From positions 124,001-188,000 of the forward strand of contig NZ_JAMXEX010000008.1 in assembly GCF_025370775.1 (NCBI RefSeq): a stretch of DNA of 64,000 bases, in the 5' to 3' direction. The DNA comes from Ancylothrix sp. D3o. Lineage in GTDB: Bacteria; Cyanobacteriota; Cyanobacteriia; Cyanobacteriales; Oscillatoriaceae. The position numbers were made by a program, and so were the translations under genes. The notes under the pieces are model-generated. The model was not told where the DNA came from. It saw only the letters and a program-made list of their open reading frames with translations, and did no database searches. Below are positions 9,504 to 19,749 of the stretch, piece after piece. Each line of letters starts with the position of its first letter. Position 1 is the first letter of the stretch.

Positions 9504-10324
9504 TGTTAATGCCCCTTTATTTTTACACCGGCCACTTTTTTATGGTTATGTTCGTTTTTTTCCAGATTTTTTAATGGCTGTTTTTTTAACGTATTTTTTT
9601 TCCCTCCGGTTTTTGGCCCACAGGTGTCGGGGTTGCTTTTTTTGTCGGTTGGGTCTTTGTTTATCGCCATTCTCCTACGCCCAAACTCTTGTCTTTTGTG
9701 GGACACCGGCCCATTCACTCTGCTGCAAATCAGCCAATCTCTGCCTTAATGCTTGATCGCCTCTCTACTGCTATTGCCGGTCTGTTTCCCCCAGGCTTTT
9801 GATGCACCCCGAATCTCTGATTATTCCCAGTCAACGCGCTTTTGTTTATTTTGGCGAGGCCAAACAAGCTTTTATTCGCTCTCAAAGACGCTACTGGTAA
9901 TTCGATTTATTTTCTCAACTATATCATTTCATCTTTTATTTTTATGGGTGGTTTTCTAAACATTTATTTCAAGGGCTGAGGTTTTTTATTCTCTGTATTT
10001 TGTTCTCTGTTTTTGGTCGTTCATTTCTGGGACAATGCCGGTTTGTCTATAATCGATGATTTTCTGCTCTGGCCTGCGATTTTTGTTTGTGTTGCTTGCC
10101 TTTAACTTTCTTCTCTCCCCCTCTGCTCTTTCCTGACGAAGGCATCAGCTAATCTTACATCTCTTTCCTAGATCAACTTCATTTTGATATAATAATTAAT
10201 TGGCTAATTATAACTATCCCTAGAATTGTATATTACGAGAATTACCCTAAATTATATTTTCAGGAATTGGGGCTTTTTATCCGAACTGTCGGGATATTTC
10301 CTGCGTCGATAAATCCGGGTGTCT
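9504..10324. other. 820-bp non-coding spacer
   Basis: Lies between miaA and the hybrid kinase, both on the minus strand. The plus strand is unusually T-rich. Open frames here show no family features, composition or ribosome sites, so I call no gene. Around 10180-10260 there is an AT-rich stretch that could hold a minus-strand promoter, but I cannot place its boxes. The string TTCAGGAATTGGGGC (10263-10277) recurs in similar form on the other side of miaA. Confidence 0.5.
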
Positions 10325-11224
10325 CTAAAAAATATTGTCGGTTAATAGAGCTATTTTTTCATGGAAATCTGAGGCACCGGCATCTAGCCATTGAATTTCT
10401 GGAATCGCCCGAAACCATGTCCGCTGACGTTTGGCAAATTGGCGGGTATGGAGAACGATTAAATCTTTCGCTTCTTGAAAAGAAACTTGGCCGGTTAAAT
10501 ATTGCTTGAGTTCTTGATAACCTAGGGTAGCAAGTAAGGGAAGATCCCAGCCATATTTTTCGGCTAAATATTTGATTTCATCTAACCAACCGGCAGCTAA
10601 CATTTTTTCGGTGCGCTGTTCGATGCGTTGTTGCAAAATTTCGGGCTGACAATCTAAACCTATTTGTAAAATTGGATAAGGAGGAGGATTTTCGCCTTGC
10701 TGTTGGGAAATTGGCCGGCCGGTGACATAAAATACTTCTAGTGCTCGCAAAGTTCTAACAGGATCATTAGGATGTATTTTTTGGGCAGCATGGCTATCGA
10801 TTTGTTGCAACATAGCGTAAAGTTGATTTTGGCCTAAAGATTGTAGTTGCTGGCGTAATTCTGGATGTGGTGAAACTCTGGGAATTTTTAAACCGCGTAC
10901 TATGGCTTTGATGTAGAGGCCGGTGCCGCCGACTAATAAGGGAATTATGCCTTGCTGGTGGTAGTCGGAGATCAGAGTTTGGGCTTGTTGTTGGTAATCT
11001 GCTACGGTGAGGGTTTCGGTGGGGTGGCAGATATCGATGAGGTGGTGGGGGACAATTTGCCGGTCGATGGCGTTGGGTTTGGCCGTGCCAATGTTAAACT
11101 CTTTATACACGCAGCGGGAATCGGCACTGAGGATCACAGAGTTGAGTTGTTTTGCTAGTGAGATTGCGGTTTCTGTTTTGCCGGTGGCGGTTGAACCACA
11201 AATAACGATCAGCTTGGGTGACAT
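10325..11224 (-). CDS. miaA: tRNA dimethylallyltransferase
   Basis: Transfers a dimethylallyl group from DMAPP to the N6 of A37 in tRNAs that read UNN codons. The 299-residue length is normal for MiaA. The P-loop GSTATGKT is at residues 10-17, the DSR motif (ILSADSRCVY) at about 33-42, the GTAKP element near 48, and the VGGTGLYI signature near 98-105. The acceptor-binding C-terminal part ends in the HTRQFAKRQRTWFR motif. It is a single gene on the minus strand, flanked by gyrB reading away and by the long spacer. Confidence 0.97.
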   Translation of the reverse strand: MSPKLIVICGSTATGKTETAISLAKQLNSVILSADSRCVYKEFNIGTAKPNAIDRQIVPHHLIDICHPTETLTVADYQQQAQTLISDYHQQGIIPLLVGGTGLYIKAIVRGLKIPRVSPHPELRQQLQSLGQNQLYAMLQQIDSHAAQKIHPNDPVRTLRALEVFYVTGRPISQQQGENPPPYPILQIGLDCQPEILQQRIEQRTEKMLAAGWLDEIKYLAEKYGWDLPLLATLGYQELKQYLTGQVSFQEAKDLIVLHTRQFAKRQRTWFRAIPEIQWLDAGASDFHEKIALLTDNIF

Positions 11225-11526
11225 CTGGAGTAGGGGCCGGTGGATAAAGGATCGGTGTCTTAAGGATAAATTTAAAAGAATTAGCCCCTAGTGGGAAACT
11301 GGGGACAGGCAGGCAATTAAGCAGCGCGATAAAATCTAAAATCTATAATTTGTTTGATTGGCACGACTAAATCTAAAATCTAAAATACTCTTACTACATC
11401 CCTCAAATAAAATTTTCAGGAAATGGGGCTTAATGCGTCTGTAAGGCTTTTGTGCTACAATTTTGTTATGTTTTCTCTTTTTGAAGTCCGAGGGGGCTTC
11501 AAGGCCATTACAGGAGCTAGTTTTAT
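11225..11526. other. divergent miaA/gyrB intergenic region with heptamer repeats
   Basis: Holds two short runs of a TAAAATC-type heptamer (11330-11349 and 11368-11387), a copy of TTCAGGAAATGGGGC (11415-11429), and a possible gyrB -10 box TACAAT at 11456-11461 without a clear -35. AGGAG at 11511-11515 is the likely gyrB ribosome site. Confidence 0.5.
11330..11387. repeat. TAAAATC heptamer repeats
   Basis: Tandem copies of a 7-bp unit, with similar fragments at about 37394-37407 and 56967-56985. They resemble the short tandemly repeated repetitive sequences known from cyanobacterial spacers. Confidence 0.6.
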
Positions 11527-13464
11527 ATGACCAGCAGTTACAGCGCCGATCAGATTCAGGTTTTGGAAGGTCTGGAGGCGGTTCGCAAGCGACCGGGGAT
11601 GTATATTGGTACAACCGGCCCGCGAGGACTCCATCATCTAGTGTACGAGGTTGTGGACAACTCCATCGATGAAGCGCTGGCGGGTTATTGCACGCACATT
11701 GAAGTTGACATTAATTCCGATGGTTCTGTTACTGTAACCGATGATGGCCGGGGTATTCCAGTAGACACTCACTCCAAAACCGGCAAGTCTGCTTTGGAAA
11801 CCGTGCTAACTGTACTACACGCCGGTGGTAAGTTTGGCGGTGGCGGCTACAAAGTTTCTGGGGGGTTACACGGGGTAGGGGTTTCGGTGGTGAATGCGCT
11901 GTCAGAATGGGTAGAAGTAACAGTCTGGCGGGATAATAAAGTTCATACCCAACGCTACGAACGAGGAAACCCCAAAACTGAATTGGCATCGAAACCGAAT
12001 AACGAAAATCGCACCGGCACGCGGGTTTGTTTTATGCCGGATATCGAGATTTTCACGAATAGCATTGAGTTTGATTATACAACTCTGTCAAGCCGGTTGC
12101 GCGAGTTAGCGTATTTGAATGCGGGGGTAAAAATCACCTTTAGCGATCACCGCCTAGAGTTGTTGAAAAACCATGAACCTCGCATTGAAACTTACTGTTA
12201 TGAAGGCGGTATCCGCGAGTATATTGCTTATATGAATGCGGATAAACAAGCACTCCATGAAGAAATTATTTTTATCCAAGGAGAACGCAGTAACATTCAA
12301 ATTGAAGTAGCGCTTCAGTGGTGCGTAGATGCTTACTCAGATAACGTTTTAGGGTTTGCAAATAATATCCGTACCATTGATGGTGGAACGCATTTAGAGG
12401 GGTTGAAAGCGGTTTTAACTCGTACTATGAATGCGGTTGCTCGCAAACGCAATAAACTGAAAGAACACGAGGCCAACCTCGGCGGTGAGAACGTGCGGGA
12501 AGGCTTAACCGCTGTGATTTCTGTAAAGGTGCCTGATCCTGAATTTGAAGGGCAAACCAAAACCAAGTTAGGTAATACGGAAGTGCGGGGTATAGTTGAT
12601 TCTCTGGTTGGGGAACATCTCACAGAGTATTTAGATTTTCGCCCCAATGTTGCCGATGCGATTTTAGAGAAGGCTATTCAGGCGTTTAAAGCGGCGGAAG
12701 CAGCGCGCCATGCGCGGGAATTGGTACGCCGCAAGTCGGTTTTGGAGTCTTCACCTTTACCCGGTAAGTTAGCTGATTGTAGCTCTAAAGATCCTTCTGA
12801 AAGTGAGATTTACATTGTAGAAGGTGATTCGGCGGGTGGTTCAGCGAAACAAGGACGTGACCGGCGCACCCAGGCGATTTTGCCTTTGCGCGGTAAGATT
12901 TTGAATATCGAGAAAACCGATGATGCCAAAATCTACAAAAATACCGAAATTCAAGCGTTGATTACGGCCTTGGGTTTGGGGGTGAAGGGAGAGGAATTTG
13001 ATTCTTCACAATTGCGTTATCATAATATTATTATTATGACTGATGCTGATGTAGATGGCGCTCACATTCGTACTTTGTTGCTAACTTTCTTCTACCGCTA
13101 TCAACGAGCATTAGTTGAGCAAGGTTTCATTTATATTGCCTGTCCTCCGCTGTATAAAATTGAACGCGGAAAGAACCATCAATATTGTTACAGTGACCGG
13201 CAGTTGCATGACTATATTAATACCTTGCCGGCGAATGCAAATTACACAATCCAGCGTTTTAAAGGGTTGGGTGAAATGATGCCTGAACAGTTGTGGACTA
13301 CTACGATGAACCCTGAAACTCGTTCTTTGAAACGGGTGGAAATTGAGGATGCGGCGGAAGCTGATCGGGTGTTTACAATTTTGATGGGTGATCGAGTTGG
13401 CCCTCGTCGTGAATTCATCGAAACTTATGGCCCTAAATTGAATTTGATGGATTTGGATATTTAG
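11527..13464 (+). CDS. gyrB: DNA gyrase subunit B
   Basis: ATPase subunit of type II topoisomerase, which introduces negative supercoils together with GyrA. The 645-residue protein has the GHKL ATPase domain (RPGMYIG near 23, [12 protein letters not shown] near 43, DDGRGIPVD near 72, [15 protein letters not shown] near 117). It also has the TOPRIM core ([17 protein letters not shown] near 436, LPLRGKILN, and the metal-binding [18 protein letters not shown] near 509) and the C-terminal FKGLGEM(M)PEQLW segment. The length matches the GyrB form that lacks the enterobacterial insertion. AGGAG lies 11 bp before the ATG. It is followed by a good intrinsic terminator. Confidence 0.98.
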   Translation: MTSSYSADQIQVLEGLEAVRKRPGMYIGTTGPRGLHHLVYEVVDNSIDEALAGYCTHIEVDINSDGSVTVTDDGRGIPVDTHSKTGKSALETVLTVLHAGGKFGGGGYKVSGGLHGVGVSVVNALSEWVEVTVWRDNKVHTQRYERGNPKTELASKPNNENRTGTRVCFMPDIEIFTNSIEFDYTTLSSRLRELAYLNAGVKITFSDHRLELLKNHEPRIETYCYEGGIREYIAYMNADKQALHEEIIFIQGERSNIQIEVALQWCVDAYSDNVLGFANNIRTIDGGTHLEGLKAVLTRTMNAVARKRNKLKEHEANLGGENVREGLTAVISVKVPDPEFEGQTKTKLGNTEVRGIVDSLVGEHLTEYLDFRPNVADAILEKAIQAFKAAEAARHARELVRRKSVLESSPLPGKLADCSSKDPSESEIYIVEGDSAGGSAKQGRDRRTQAILPLRGKILNIEKTDDAKIYKNTEIQALITALGLGVKGEEFDSSQLRYHNIIIMTDADVDGAHIRTLLLTFFYRYQRALVEQGFIYIACPPLYKIERGKNHQYCYSDRQLHDYINTLPANANYTIQRFKGLGEMMPEQLWTTTMNPETRSLKRVEIEDAAEADRVFTILMGDRVGPRREFIETYGPKLNLMDLDI

Positions 13465-13534
13465 GTATTTGTAGGGGTGGGCCGGCACTTCTGCACTGGC
13501 CCCTCGATTTTAAAAGCTGGAAAACATCAAAACC

Positions 13535-13558
13535 AAGCTCGCTTTGGCGGGCTTTTTT
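13535..13558 (+). terminator. intrinsic terminator of gyrB
   Basis: AAGCTCGC (13535-13542), a TTTG loop and GCGGGCTT (13547-13554) form an 8-bp stem with one G-T pair, running straight into six T residues. Confidence 0.85.
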
Positions 13559-13643
13559 ATTGGAGATTTGTTATAGTTTGAAAAAAGGGAGTCACATCAA
13601 TTAAACGAACTCCTAAAAATAACAGCAAAACCGCAGAAAACGA

Positions 13644-15056
13644 ATGAATACAACTGCAACTCCTGTTAGCGTGACTTCCCAAAATTTAAACGTTGAAAGG
13701 GAAGAGACTGGCACTTTACCGGCCGGTGGTAGTGATGCAAATTTCTTTGATTGCAAAGAAGTTTGGTATCCCGTTCATTATGTGGAAGATTTGACTAAAT
13801 CTAAGCCTAATAAGTTTACGCTTTTAGGCAAAGATATTGTGATTTGGTGGGATAAGAAAGGGGAATTTTGGAGTGTTTTTGAGGATAAGTGTCCCCATCG
13901 GCTTGTGCCGCTTTCGGAAGGGAGAATTAATGAGGAGGGGTTGTTAGAATGCCCTTATCATGGTTGGGCTTTTTCGGGTTCAGGAAATTGTGAGTTTATC
14001 CCGCAACAAGGGGAAGATCACACGGCTGAACAATCAAAACGTGCTTGTGCAAATTATCTGCCGGCTACAGTGCGTCAAGGGTTGTTGTTTGTCTATCCGG
14101 GGAACCCTGAAAATGCTGCTAAAACGGCGGTTCCTGTTGTTGACCCGTTAGAGGATGGTTCGCCGGAGTGGGTTTGTATAAATACGTTTCGAGATTTGCC
14201 TTATGATGCTATCACTTTGTTAGAAAATGTGATAGATGCCAGTCATGTTCCTTATACACATCATGGGACGGTGGGAAATCGGGGTTATGCGGGGCCGGTG
14301 CAGTTAGAGGTGGTAGAATCGAGCAAGCAAGGGTTTAAGGGTGTGTGGCAAGATGGGCCGCGAAAGGGCTCTTTAGGCCGGCAAGATACCACTTTTATTG
14401 CACCTTGTTTGATGTGGCATGATTTAACTTCTAAGAAGTTTGGCCGCACTTTAACGGTGGTTTATGCAACGCCTACTCGCAAGGGAGAATGCCGGCTTTT
14501 TGCACGTTTTCCGTTTAAATTTCCCTCAAAAATTCCGGGGTTTTTCATTAAATTAACGCCGCGTTGGTATTCACATTTAGGTCAGAATACGATTTTGGAA
14601 GATGACCAAATTTTCTTGCATTTGCAAGAACGTTATCTCGAACAATCTCAAAACCGCAATAACTTTGCCAAAGCGTATTATTTACCCACAGCAGCGGATA
14701 GTTATGTTGCAGAAATGCGTTCTTGGATGCAGCAATATAAAGCTGATCCTTTCCCTGGGGAAACTTTGCCACCGGCTTTGACAAAAGAACAATTACTCGA
14801 CCGCTATCATTCTCATACGATAAACTGTGCGAGTTGTTCTGCGGCTTTGAAGATGATTGAGAAGTTAAAATTAGCCTGTATTGTGGTGTTAATTTTAGCG
14901 TTGGGAATGACCCCTTTAGCAGCCGGTTTTGTGACGTGGGGTTTGAGTTTCGTAATTTTGGCCGGTGGGGGTTTGTGGCTGTATTTAAGTAAGCTAGAAA
15001 AGCGGTTTTATGAGGGAGAAGAATTACCGAGTCGAAATAGGCCGGTGAAGAGTTAA
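13644..15056 (+). CDS. Rieske oxygenase of the pheophorbide a oxygenase (PaO/TIC55/PTC52) family
   Basis: Ring-hydroxylating mono-oxygenase-like protein of 470 residues. The Rieske [2Fe-2S] motif is CPHRLVPLSEG (about 83-93) with CPYHGW (about 103-108). The mononuclear iron site is suggested by ENVIDASHVPYTHHG (about 195-209). A C-terminal CxxC (CASC, about 395-398) and two hydrophobic segments (about 408-448) are typical of the chloroplast/cyanobacterial PaO-like family and imply attachment to a membrane. In plants, members oxidise chlorophyll breakdown products or protochlorophyllide; the substrate of the cyanobacterial members is uncertain. por lies two genes downstream on the same strand, which hints at tetrapyrrole metabolism but proves nothing. 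Confidence 0.9.
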   Translation: MNTTATPVSVTSQNLNVEREETGTLPAGGSDANFFDCKEVWYPVHYVEDLTKSKPNKFTLLGKDIVIWWDKKGEFWSVFEDKCPHRLVPLSEGRINEEGLLECPYHGWAFSGSGNCEFIPQQGEDHTAEQSKRACANYLPATVRQGLLFVYPGNPENAAKTAVPVVDPLEDGSPEWVCINTFRDLPYDAITLLENVIDASHVPYTHHGTVGNRGYAGPVQLEVVESSKQGFKGVWQDGPRKGSLGRQDTTFIAPCLMWHDLTSKKFGRTLTVVYATPTRKGECRLFARFPFKFPSKIPGFFIKLTPRWYSHLGQNTILEDDQIFLHLQERYLEQSQNRNNFAKAYYLPTAADSYVAEMRSWMQQYKADPFPGETLPPALTKEQLLDRYHSHTINCASCSAALKMIEKLKLACIVVLILALGMTPLAAGFVTWGLSFVILAGGGLWLYLSKLEKRFYEGEELPSRNRPVKS

Positions 15057-15066
15057 AAAACCACCG

Positions 15067-15134
15067 GTAGAGACGTTCGCAGCAGTTAGTCTGTACGTTC
15101 CAGCGCAAAGACGTAAAGCGCGGAACGTCTCTAC
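15067..15134. repeat. inverted repeat with GTAGAGACGTTC arms
   Basis: GTAGAGACGTTC (15067-15078) is perfectly inverted at 15123-15134. A related compact palindrome lies at 33195-33215. It looks like a small mobile or REP-like interspersed element. A second palindromic string, GGCAGGCATCCTGCCTGCC, follows at about 15166-15184. Confidence 0.65.
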
Positions 15135-15252
15135 ATCTGCATTTATCTGCGTTAATCTGTAGTGGGGCAGGCATCCTGCCTGCCTAACATCTGCGGTTAA
15201 AAAAATCTTCATACCATCAAAACCCAATCTAGCATAAACCGGCTTTCTTAAC

Positions 15253-15261
15253 TGGTATAAT
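15253..15261 (+). promoter_or_regulatory. extended -10 promoter element for the HAD gene
   Basis: TGGTATAAT (15253-15261) matches the extended -10 consensus TGnTATAAT and lies 31 bp before the downstream ATG. There is no convincing -35 box, as is usual for this class. Confidence 0.5.
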
Positions 15262-15292
15262 CTTTAGAATATTTACGCACTTATCCAAAACA

Positions 15293-16036
15293 ATGACACA
15301 ATTAAAAGCCTTAATTTTTGATGTAGATGGCACTTTAGCGGATACCGAACGGGACGGCCACCGGGTGGCTTTTAACGCAGCGTTTAAGGAAGCCGGTTTT
15401 GATTGGTTTTGGGATGAAGACTTGTATGGAAAATTGATTGAGGTTACTGGAGGTAAAGAGAGAATTGAGTTTTTTTTAAATGAATATTTACCCGATTTCG
15501 TGCCAGAAAAAGACAGGGATGATTTTGTCTTAGAGTTGCACAAGCTTAAAATCAAACATTATACTGCTTTGCTTTCTCAGGGGGTAATTCCTTTGCGGGT
15601 TGGGGTAAAAAGGTTGCTTTCTGAGGCGCGGGAAAAAAATTTACGTTTGGCAATTTCTACTACAAGCGCTTTGCCAAATGTTGAGGCTTTGTTGGTGAGC
15701 ACAATTGATAAAAGTTGGTTCGAGGTGATTGCAGCAGGGGATGTTGTGGAACAGAAAAAGCCCGCACCTGATATTTATTTTTATGTGTTGGAAAAGTTGG
15801 GATTAAAGGCTGAGGAGTGTTTGGTTTTTGAGGATTCTTATCAGGGTTTGGTTGCTGCTAAAGCGGCGGGCTTGAAAACAATTGTAACTGTAAATAATTA
15901 TACGAAAACTCAGGATTTTTCCGGCGCTGCTTTGGTAGTTGATTGTTTGGGTGAACCTGACCGGCCTTTTGAGGTTTTGGCTGGGGATAGTAGAGGTTTT
16001 GATTATGTGAATTTAGAGTTTTTGGAGAATTTTTAA
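15293..16036 (+). CDS. HAD-family hydrolase (CbbY/phosphoglycolate phosphatase-like)
   Basis: Cytosolic haloacid-dehalogenase phosphatase of 247 residues. Motif I is DVDGTLADTE (9-18), with the nucleophile and acid/base Asp at 9 and 11. Motif II is the ISTTSA segment near 122, with an Lys in the KKPAPDIY motif (about 160). Motif III is VFEDSYQGLVAAKAAG near 180, which carries the Mg-binding acid. A helical cap domain lies between motif I and II. This arrangement is that of the CbbY/Gph/beta-phosphoglucomutase subgroup; the physiological substrate (phosphoglycolate or another sugar phosphate) cannot be read from the sequence. Confidence 0.9.
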   Translation: MTQLKALIFDVDGTLADTERDGHRVAFNAAFKEAGFDWFWDEDLYGKLIEVTGGKERIEFFLNEYLPDFVPEKDRDDFVLELHKLKIKHYTALLSQGVIPLRVGVKRLLSEAREKNLRLAISTTSALPNVEALLVSTIDKSWFEVIAAGDVVEQKKPAPDIYFYVLEKLGLKAEECLVFEDSYQGLVAAKAAGLKTIVTVNNYTKTQDFSGAALVVDCLGEPDRPFEVLAGDSRGFDYVNLEFLENF

Positions 16037-16136
16037 CTCCATCCTATAACAGCAAAAACTTCTTAATCAAAAAGAATAAATCCCCAATTTCCCCAACCCC
16101 TGACAACCCTTAGAACAACCCATCAAAACCAAATAA

Positions 16137-17252
<1,116 letters not shown>

Positions 17253-17279
17253 CCTTATTTCCCCATACTCCCATTAACC

Positions 17280-17329
17280 TTTCCCCCCTCCTCTTGCTAT
17301 TAAGAAGGCTGGGGGGAAATACTTTTTTT
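17280..17329. terminator. terminator between por and the cyclase gene
   Basis: TTTCCCCCC (17280-17288) is inverted as GGGGGGAAA (17311-17319), followed on the plus strand by a T-run (17323-17329). The hairpin sits on the stop codon of the minus-strand cyclase gene, so it mainly serves por. Confidence 0.7.
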
Positions 17330-19402
17330 ATTCCTTCCCAAAATCGAATAAATCACCGTCTCTTGTTTCCTTCCCCGCAACTGCGTAACCCCCACCGGCT
17401 TGCCCACATAAAAATTACGAACATAACGAAAAGTTTTCCCACTCACCAACAATTGATAAGGATTATCCGCTGTCACCTCCTTATTAAAAGCCTCCAAACG
17501 CGCCGCCACATTCACCGTATCCCCAACCACCGAATAATTTAACCGCCTCTCACCCCCTAAACTCCCCGCCATCACCGCACCCGTATGAATACCAATGCCA
17601 ATTTTTATCTCCGGTTTTTGCTGTTTTCGCAAACTTTTATTTAACTCTTTAAGCTTTTTATTCATCGCAAAACAAGCCGCCATTGCATTCAAAGCATCTT
17701 GGCGAATTTCCTCCTGTGTCGTCCGCGCAAAAGGAACCCCAAACACCGCCATAATTGCATCCCCAATATACTTATCTACCACACCCCCATGATCCATAAT
17801 ACAACCACTCATCGCCTCCAAATAACGATTCAACCAAATAAATAACTCCTTTGGTTTCATTTTTTCCGAAATCGAAGTAAAACCTCGAATATCCATAAAC
17901 AAAACTGTTGCTATTTGTTCCTGAGCCTTCAGCATTCCCTCTTCAAATAACTCACTTTTTCGCTCCCAAATCATATTAGCCGTCTCAGGAGCAAGATACT
18001 TTTCAAACAAAGTCATTAACAATTCTTTTTCATGGCGTTCTCGCAATCTTTCATAATAATCTCGTACTTGCACGCCAAAACCTGCCATTAACAAACTGCC
18101 CATCGGCGCAGCCACCGGCACCCAAATATTAGAACAACAAAAAGCAGATAAAGCCATTGCCAACCACAACACCGGCACCCCCACCGCCATCGCCAAACGA
18201 GCTTTCAAACCGCGCCGGTACCAAACCCAACTTGTCAGCAAAGCAATGGCCACCAATAATATAATTATCTTCACTTCATCCAGCGGCTTAAGCTCTTTAG
18301 AACCCAGCAAATTATCAATCACCACCGCATGAAGATAAACCCCATTTATAGGCGGTTTACGATTCAAAGGAGAACGCACCGGATCAAAACCAGTAGCCGT
18401 CATTCCCACCAAAACAAACTTATCCTGAAAAACTGCCGGCGATACCTTTCCTTCCACCACATCTTTAAAGGAATATGTCGGTAATTTTTCCGCTTTTTCC
18501 GGCCAATTTAACCAAATAATTTCTCTTTTTTTCCCCTTAATTGCTTGAGGAATTTTGGCTGCAAGCTCTTTCTCATTTAAGCTACACTGTAACTGAAAAC
18601 TTGTCGTCCTACTTTCCCAATCCAGCGCACCGGCAAGCCTAACTTTTTGATTTTCAACTTGCAACATAGCCACCGCCAAACTGGGAACCTCCTTAACAAA
18701 AATTGCCGCTCTTCGGCTGATGCCATCCTCATCAGGATTATGCCAAATTTGACCAATCCCAGCAGCAGCTTTTTCAAATTCAGGTATCACTTTAATTGCT
18801 TTACCTTTTCCGTCCCAAGCCGTCGCTAAAACCACCTTGCCACTCTTTCTTATTTCCTCGACAAATTCCCCATCTTGGTCGCTTTTTTCCGCAAATAAAA
18901 TATCAAATCCAATCGCCTGCGGCTGGGACGATTTCAAAGCTTTTAAAAGTTCAGCATAACGGCTGCGTTTCCAGGGAAACTGCCCATATTTTTCTAAACT
19001 AGAATTATCAATTGCAATAACAACGATGTTTTCATTCCAGCCGCTATGGGGCAAAACCCCAGCATTTCGCATTTCAAACAACGTATTATAGCCAACTTGT
19101 TCCAAAGGTTGCCACGCCCCAACTCCCCACATTCCAACCGAAACAGAAGCCGCCACCACACCCGGAATTAAACTTTGGAGGCCGGTTAAAGAACTCTGGA
19201 TTTTTGAAAGTTTAGCAATTAAACTAGAAGACAAACCCCTGAAACCTTTAAGCCCGCAATCGCATTTTCCACCTTCTTTTAAGCAACCATCCGGGCTTTT
19301 TTTACAAGGGCTTTGGGAATCAGCGATTGAACTTAAAGCCATTTCAAATACACCATCCGTGCTTAAATTTTTGAGAAAGCACCTTTTTAGGCCGCGCCCC
19401 AA
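17300..19402 (-). CDS. CHASE2-domain class III adenylate/guanylate cyclase
   Basis: Membrane sensor that makes a cyclic nucleotide. After a first hydrophobic segment (about 79-100) comes a CHASE2 sensor domain (IVVIAIDNSSLEKYGQFPW, QAIGFDILFAE), then hydrophobic segments at about 375-435. The catalytic domain runs from about 495 to 680, with metal-binding Asp in LFMDIRGFTS and GDAIMAVFG, a likely substrate Lys in VDKYIGD, and SVVGDTVNVAARLEAFN. The Lys favours adenylate, as in cyanobacterial CyaB-type enzymes; this is inference. The start may be the second Met (19342). It lies downstream of a FecR gene on the same strand, a pairing seen repeatedly for CHASE2 proteins. Confidence 0.92.
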   Translation of the reverse strand: MGRGLKRCFLKNLSTDGVFEMALSSIADSQSPCKKSPDGCLKEGGKCDCGLKGFRGLSSSLIAKLSKIQSSLTGLQSLIPGVVAASVSVGMWGVGAWQPLEQVGYNTLFEMRNAGVLPHSGWNENIVVIAIDNSSLEKYGQFPWKRSRYAELLKALKSSQPQAIGFDILFAEKSDQDGEFVEEIRKSGKVVLATAWDGKGKAIKVIPEFEKAAAGIGQIWHNPDEDGISRRAAIFVKEVPSLAVAMLQVENQKVRLAGALDWESRTTSFQLQCSLNEKELAAKIPQAIKGKKREIIWLNWPEKAEKLPTYSFKDVVEGKVSPAVFQDKFVLVGMTATGFDPVRSPLNRKPPINGVYLHAVVIDNLLGSKELKPLDEVKIIILLVAIALLTSWVWYRRGLKARLAMAVGVPVLWLAMALSAFCCSNIWVPVAAPMGSLLMAGFGVQVRDYYERLRERHEKELLMTLFEKYLAPETANMIWERKSELFEEGMLKAQEQIATVLFMDIRGFTSISEKMKPKELFIWLNRYLEAMSGCIMDHGGVVDKYIGDAIMAVFGVPFARTTQEEIRQDALNAMAACFAMNKKLKELNKSLRKQQKPEIKIGIGIHTGAVMAGSLGGERRLNYSVVGDTVNVAARLEAFNKEVTADNPYQLLVSGKTFRYVRNFYVGKPVGVTQLRGRKQETVIYSILGRNKKSISPQPS

Positions 19403-19749
19403 TTAGTTGCCGGTGACTGGGGAACCGGGAAAAAAAGCAAATTTAAAAAATTTTATTTTCTAAAAAAAATGAAGATGACCCTGATGGATAAAACCCCAGC
19501 ACCCACGCTCGCTAAGAGCAGGGTATCTAATGTTTGCACCCAGGTTCAAGTGGTTTGACCCTCTATTTTCTCCCCACTTGTAATATATATTTACGCACAA
19601 AAAAACCCGTTGTACATCTCTCTAATGGATGAGCTTTAAGCATAGCTTTTCAACAGGGAAAAGGCGGCACAATGCTAGTTTAGTTTGCAGTGAACTCTAT
19701 CTAAAGAAAGGTTGACAACAAGGCTGGTATCTTTAATTACTAATCAACA
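19403..19749. other. 347-bp spacer with a possible structured element
   Basis: Between fecR and the cyclase gene. Within 19469-19563 several short inverted repeats follow one another: GCTC/GAGC (19507-19510/19516-19519), GGGT/ACCC (19521-19524/19538-19541) and GGTTCAA/TTGACC (19543-19560, one bulge). The minus strand contains ATTAGATACCC. A 29-codon open frame (19469-19558, plus strand) overlaps it but has no ribosome site. Confidence 0.4.

Noticed and set aside
9454-9959. Plus-strand ORFs in the long spacer
   Set aside because: Phe/Leu/Ser-rich by base composition, no ribosome site, no family features.
11336-11614. Minus-strand ORF across the gyrB start
   Set aside because: Overlaps the gyrB leader and start; composition follows the heptamer repeats.
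19480-19560. True 16S rRNA fragment
   Set aside because: Only about 20 bases are alike and no flanking rRNA sequence is present, so I list it as a resemblance, not as rRNA.
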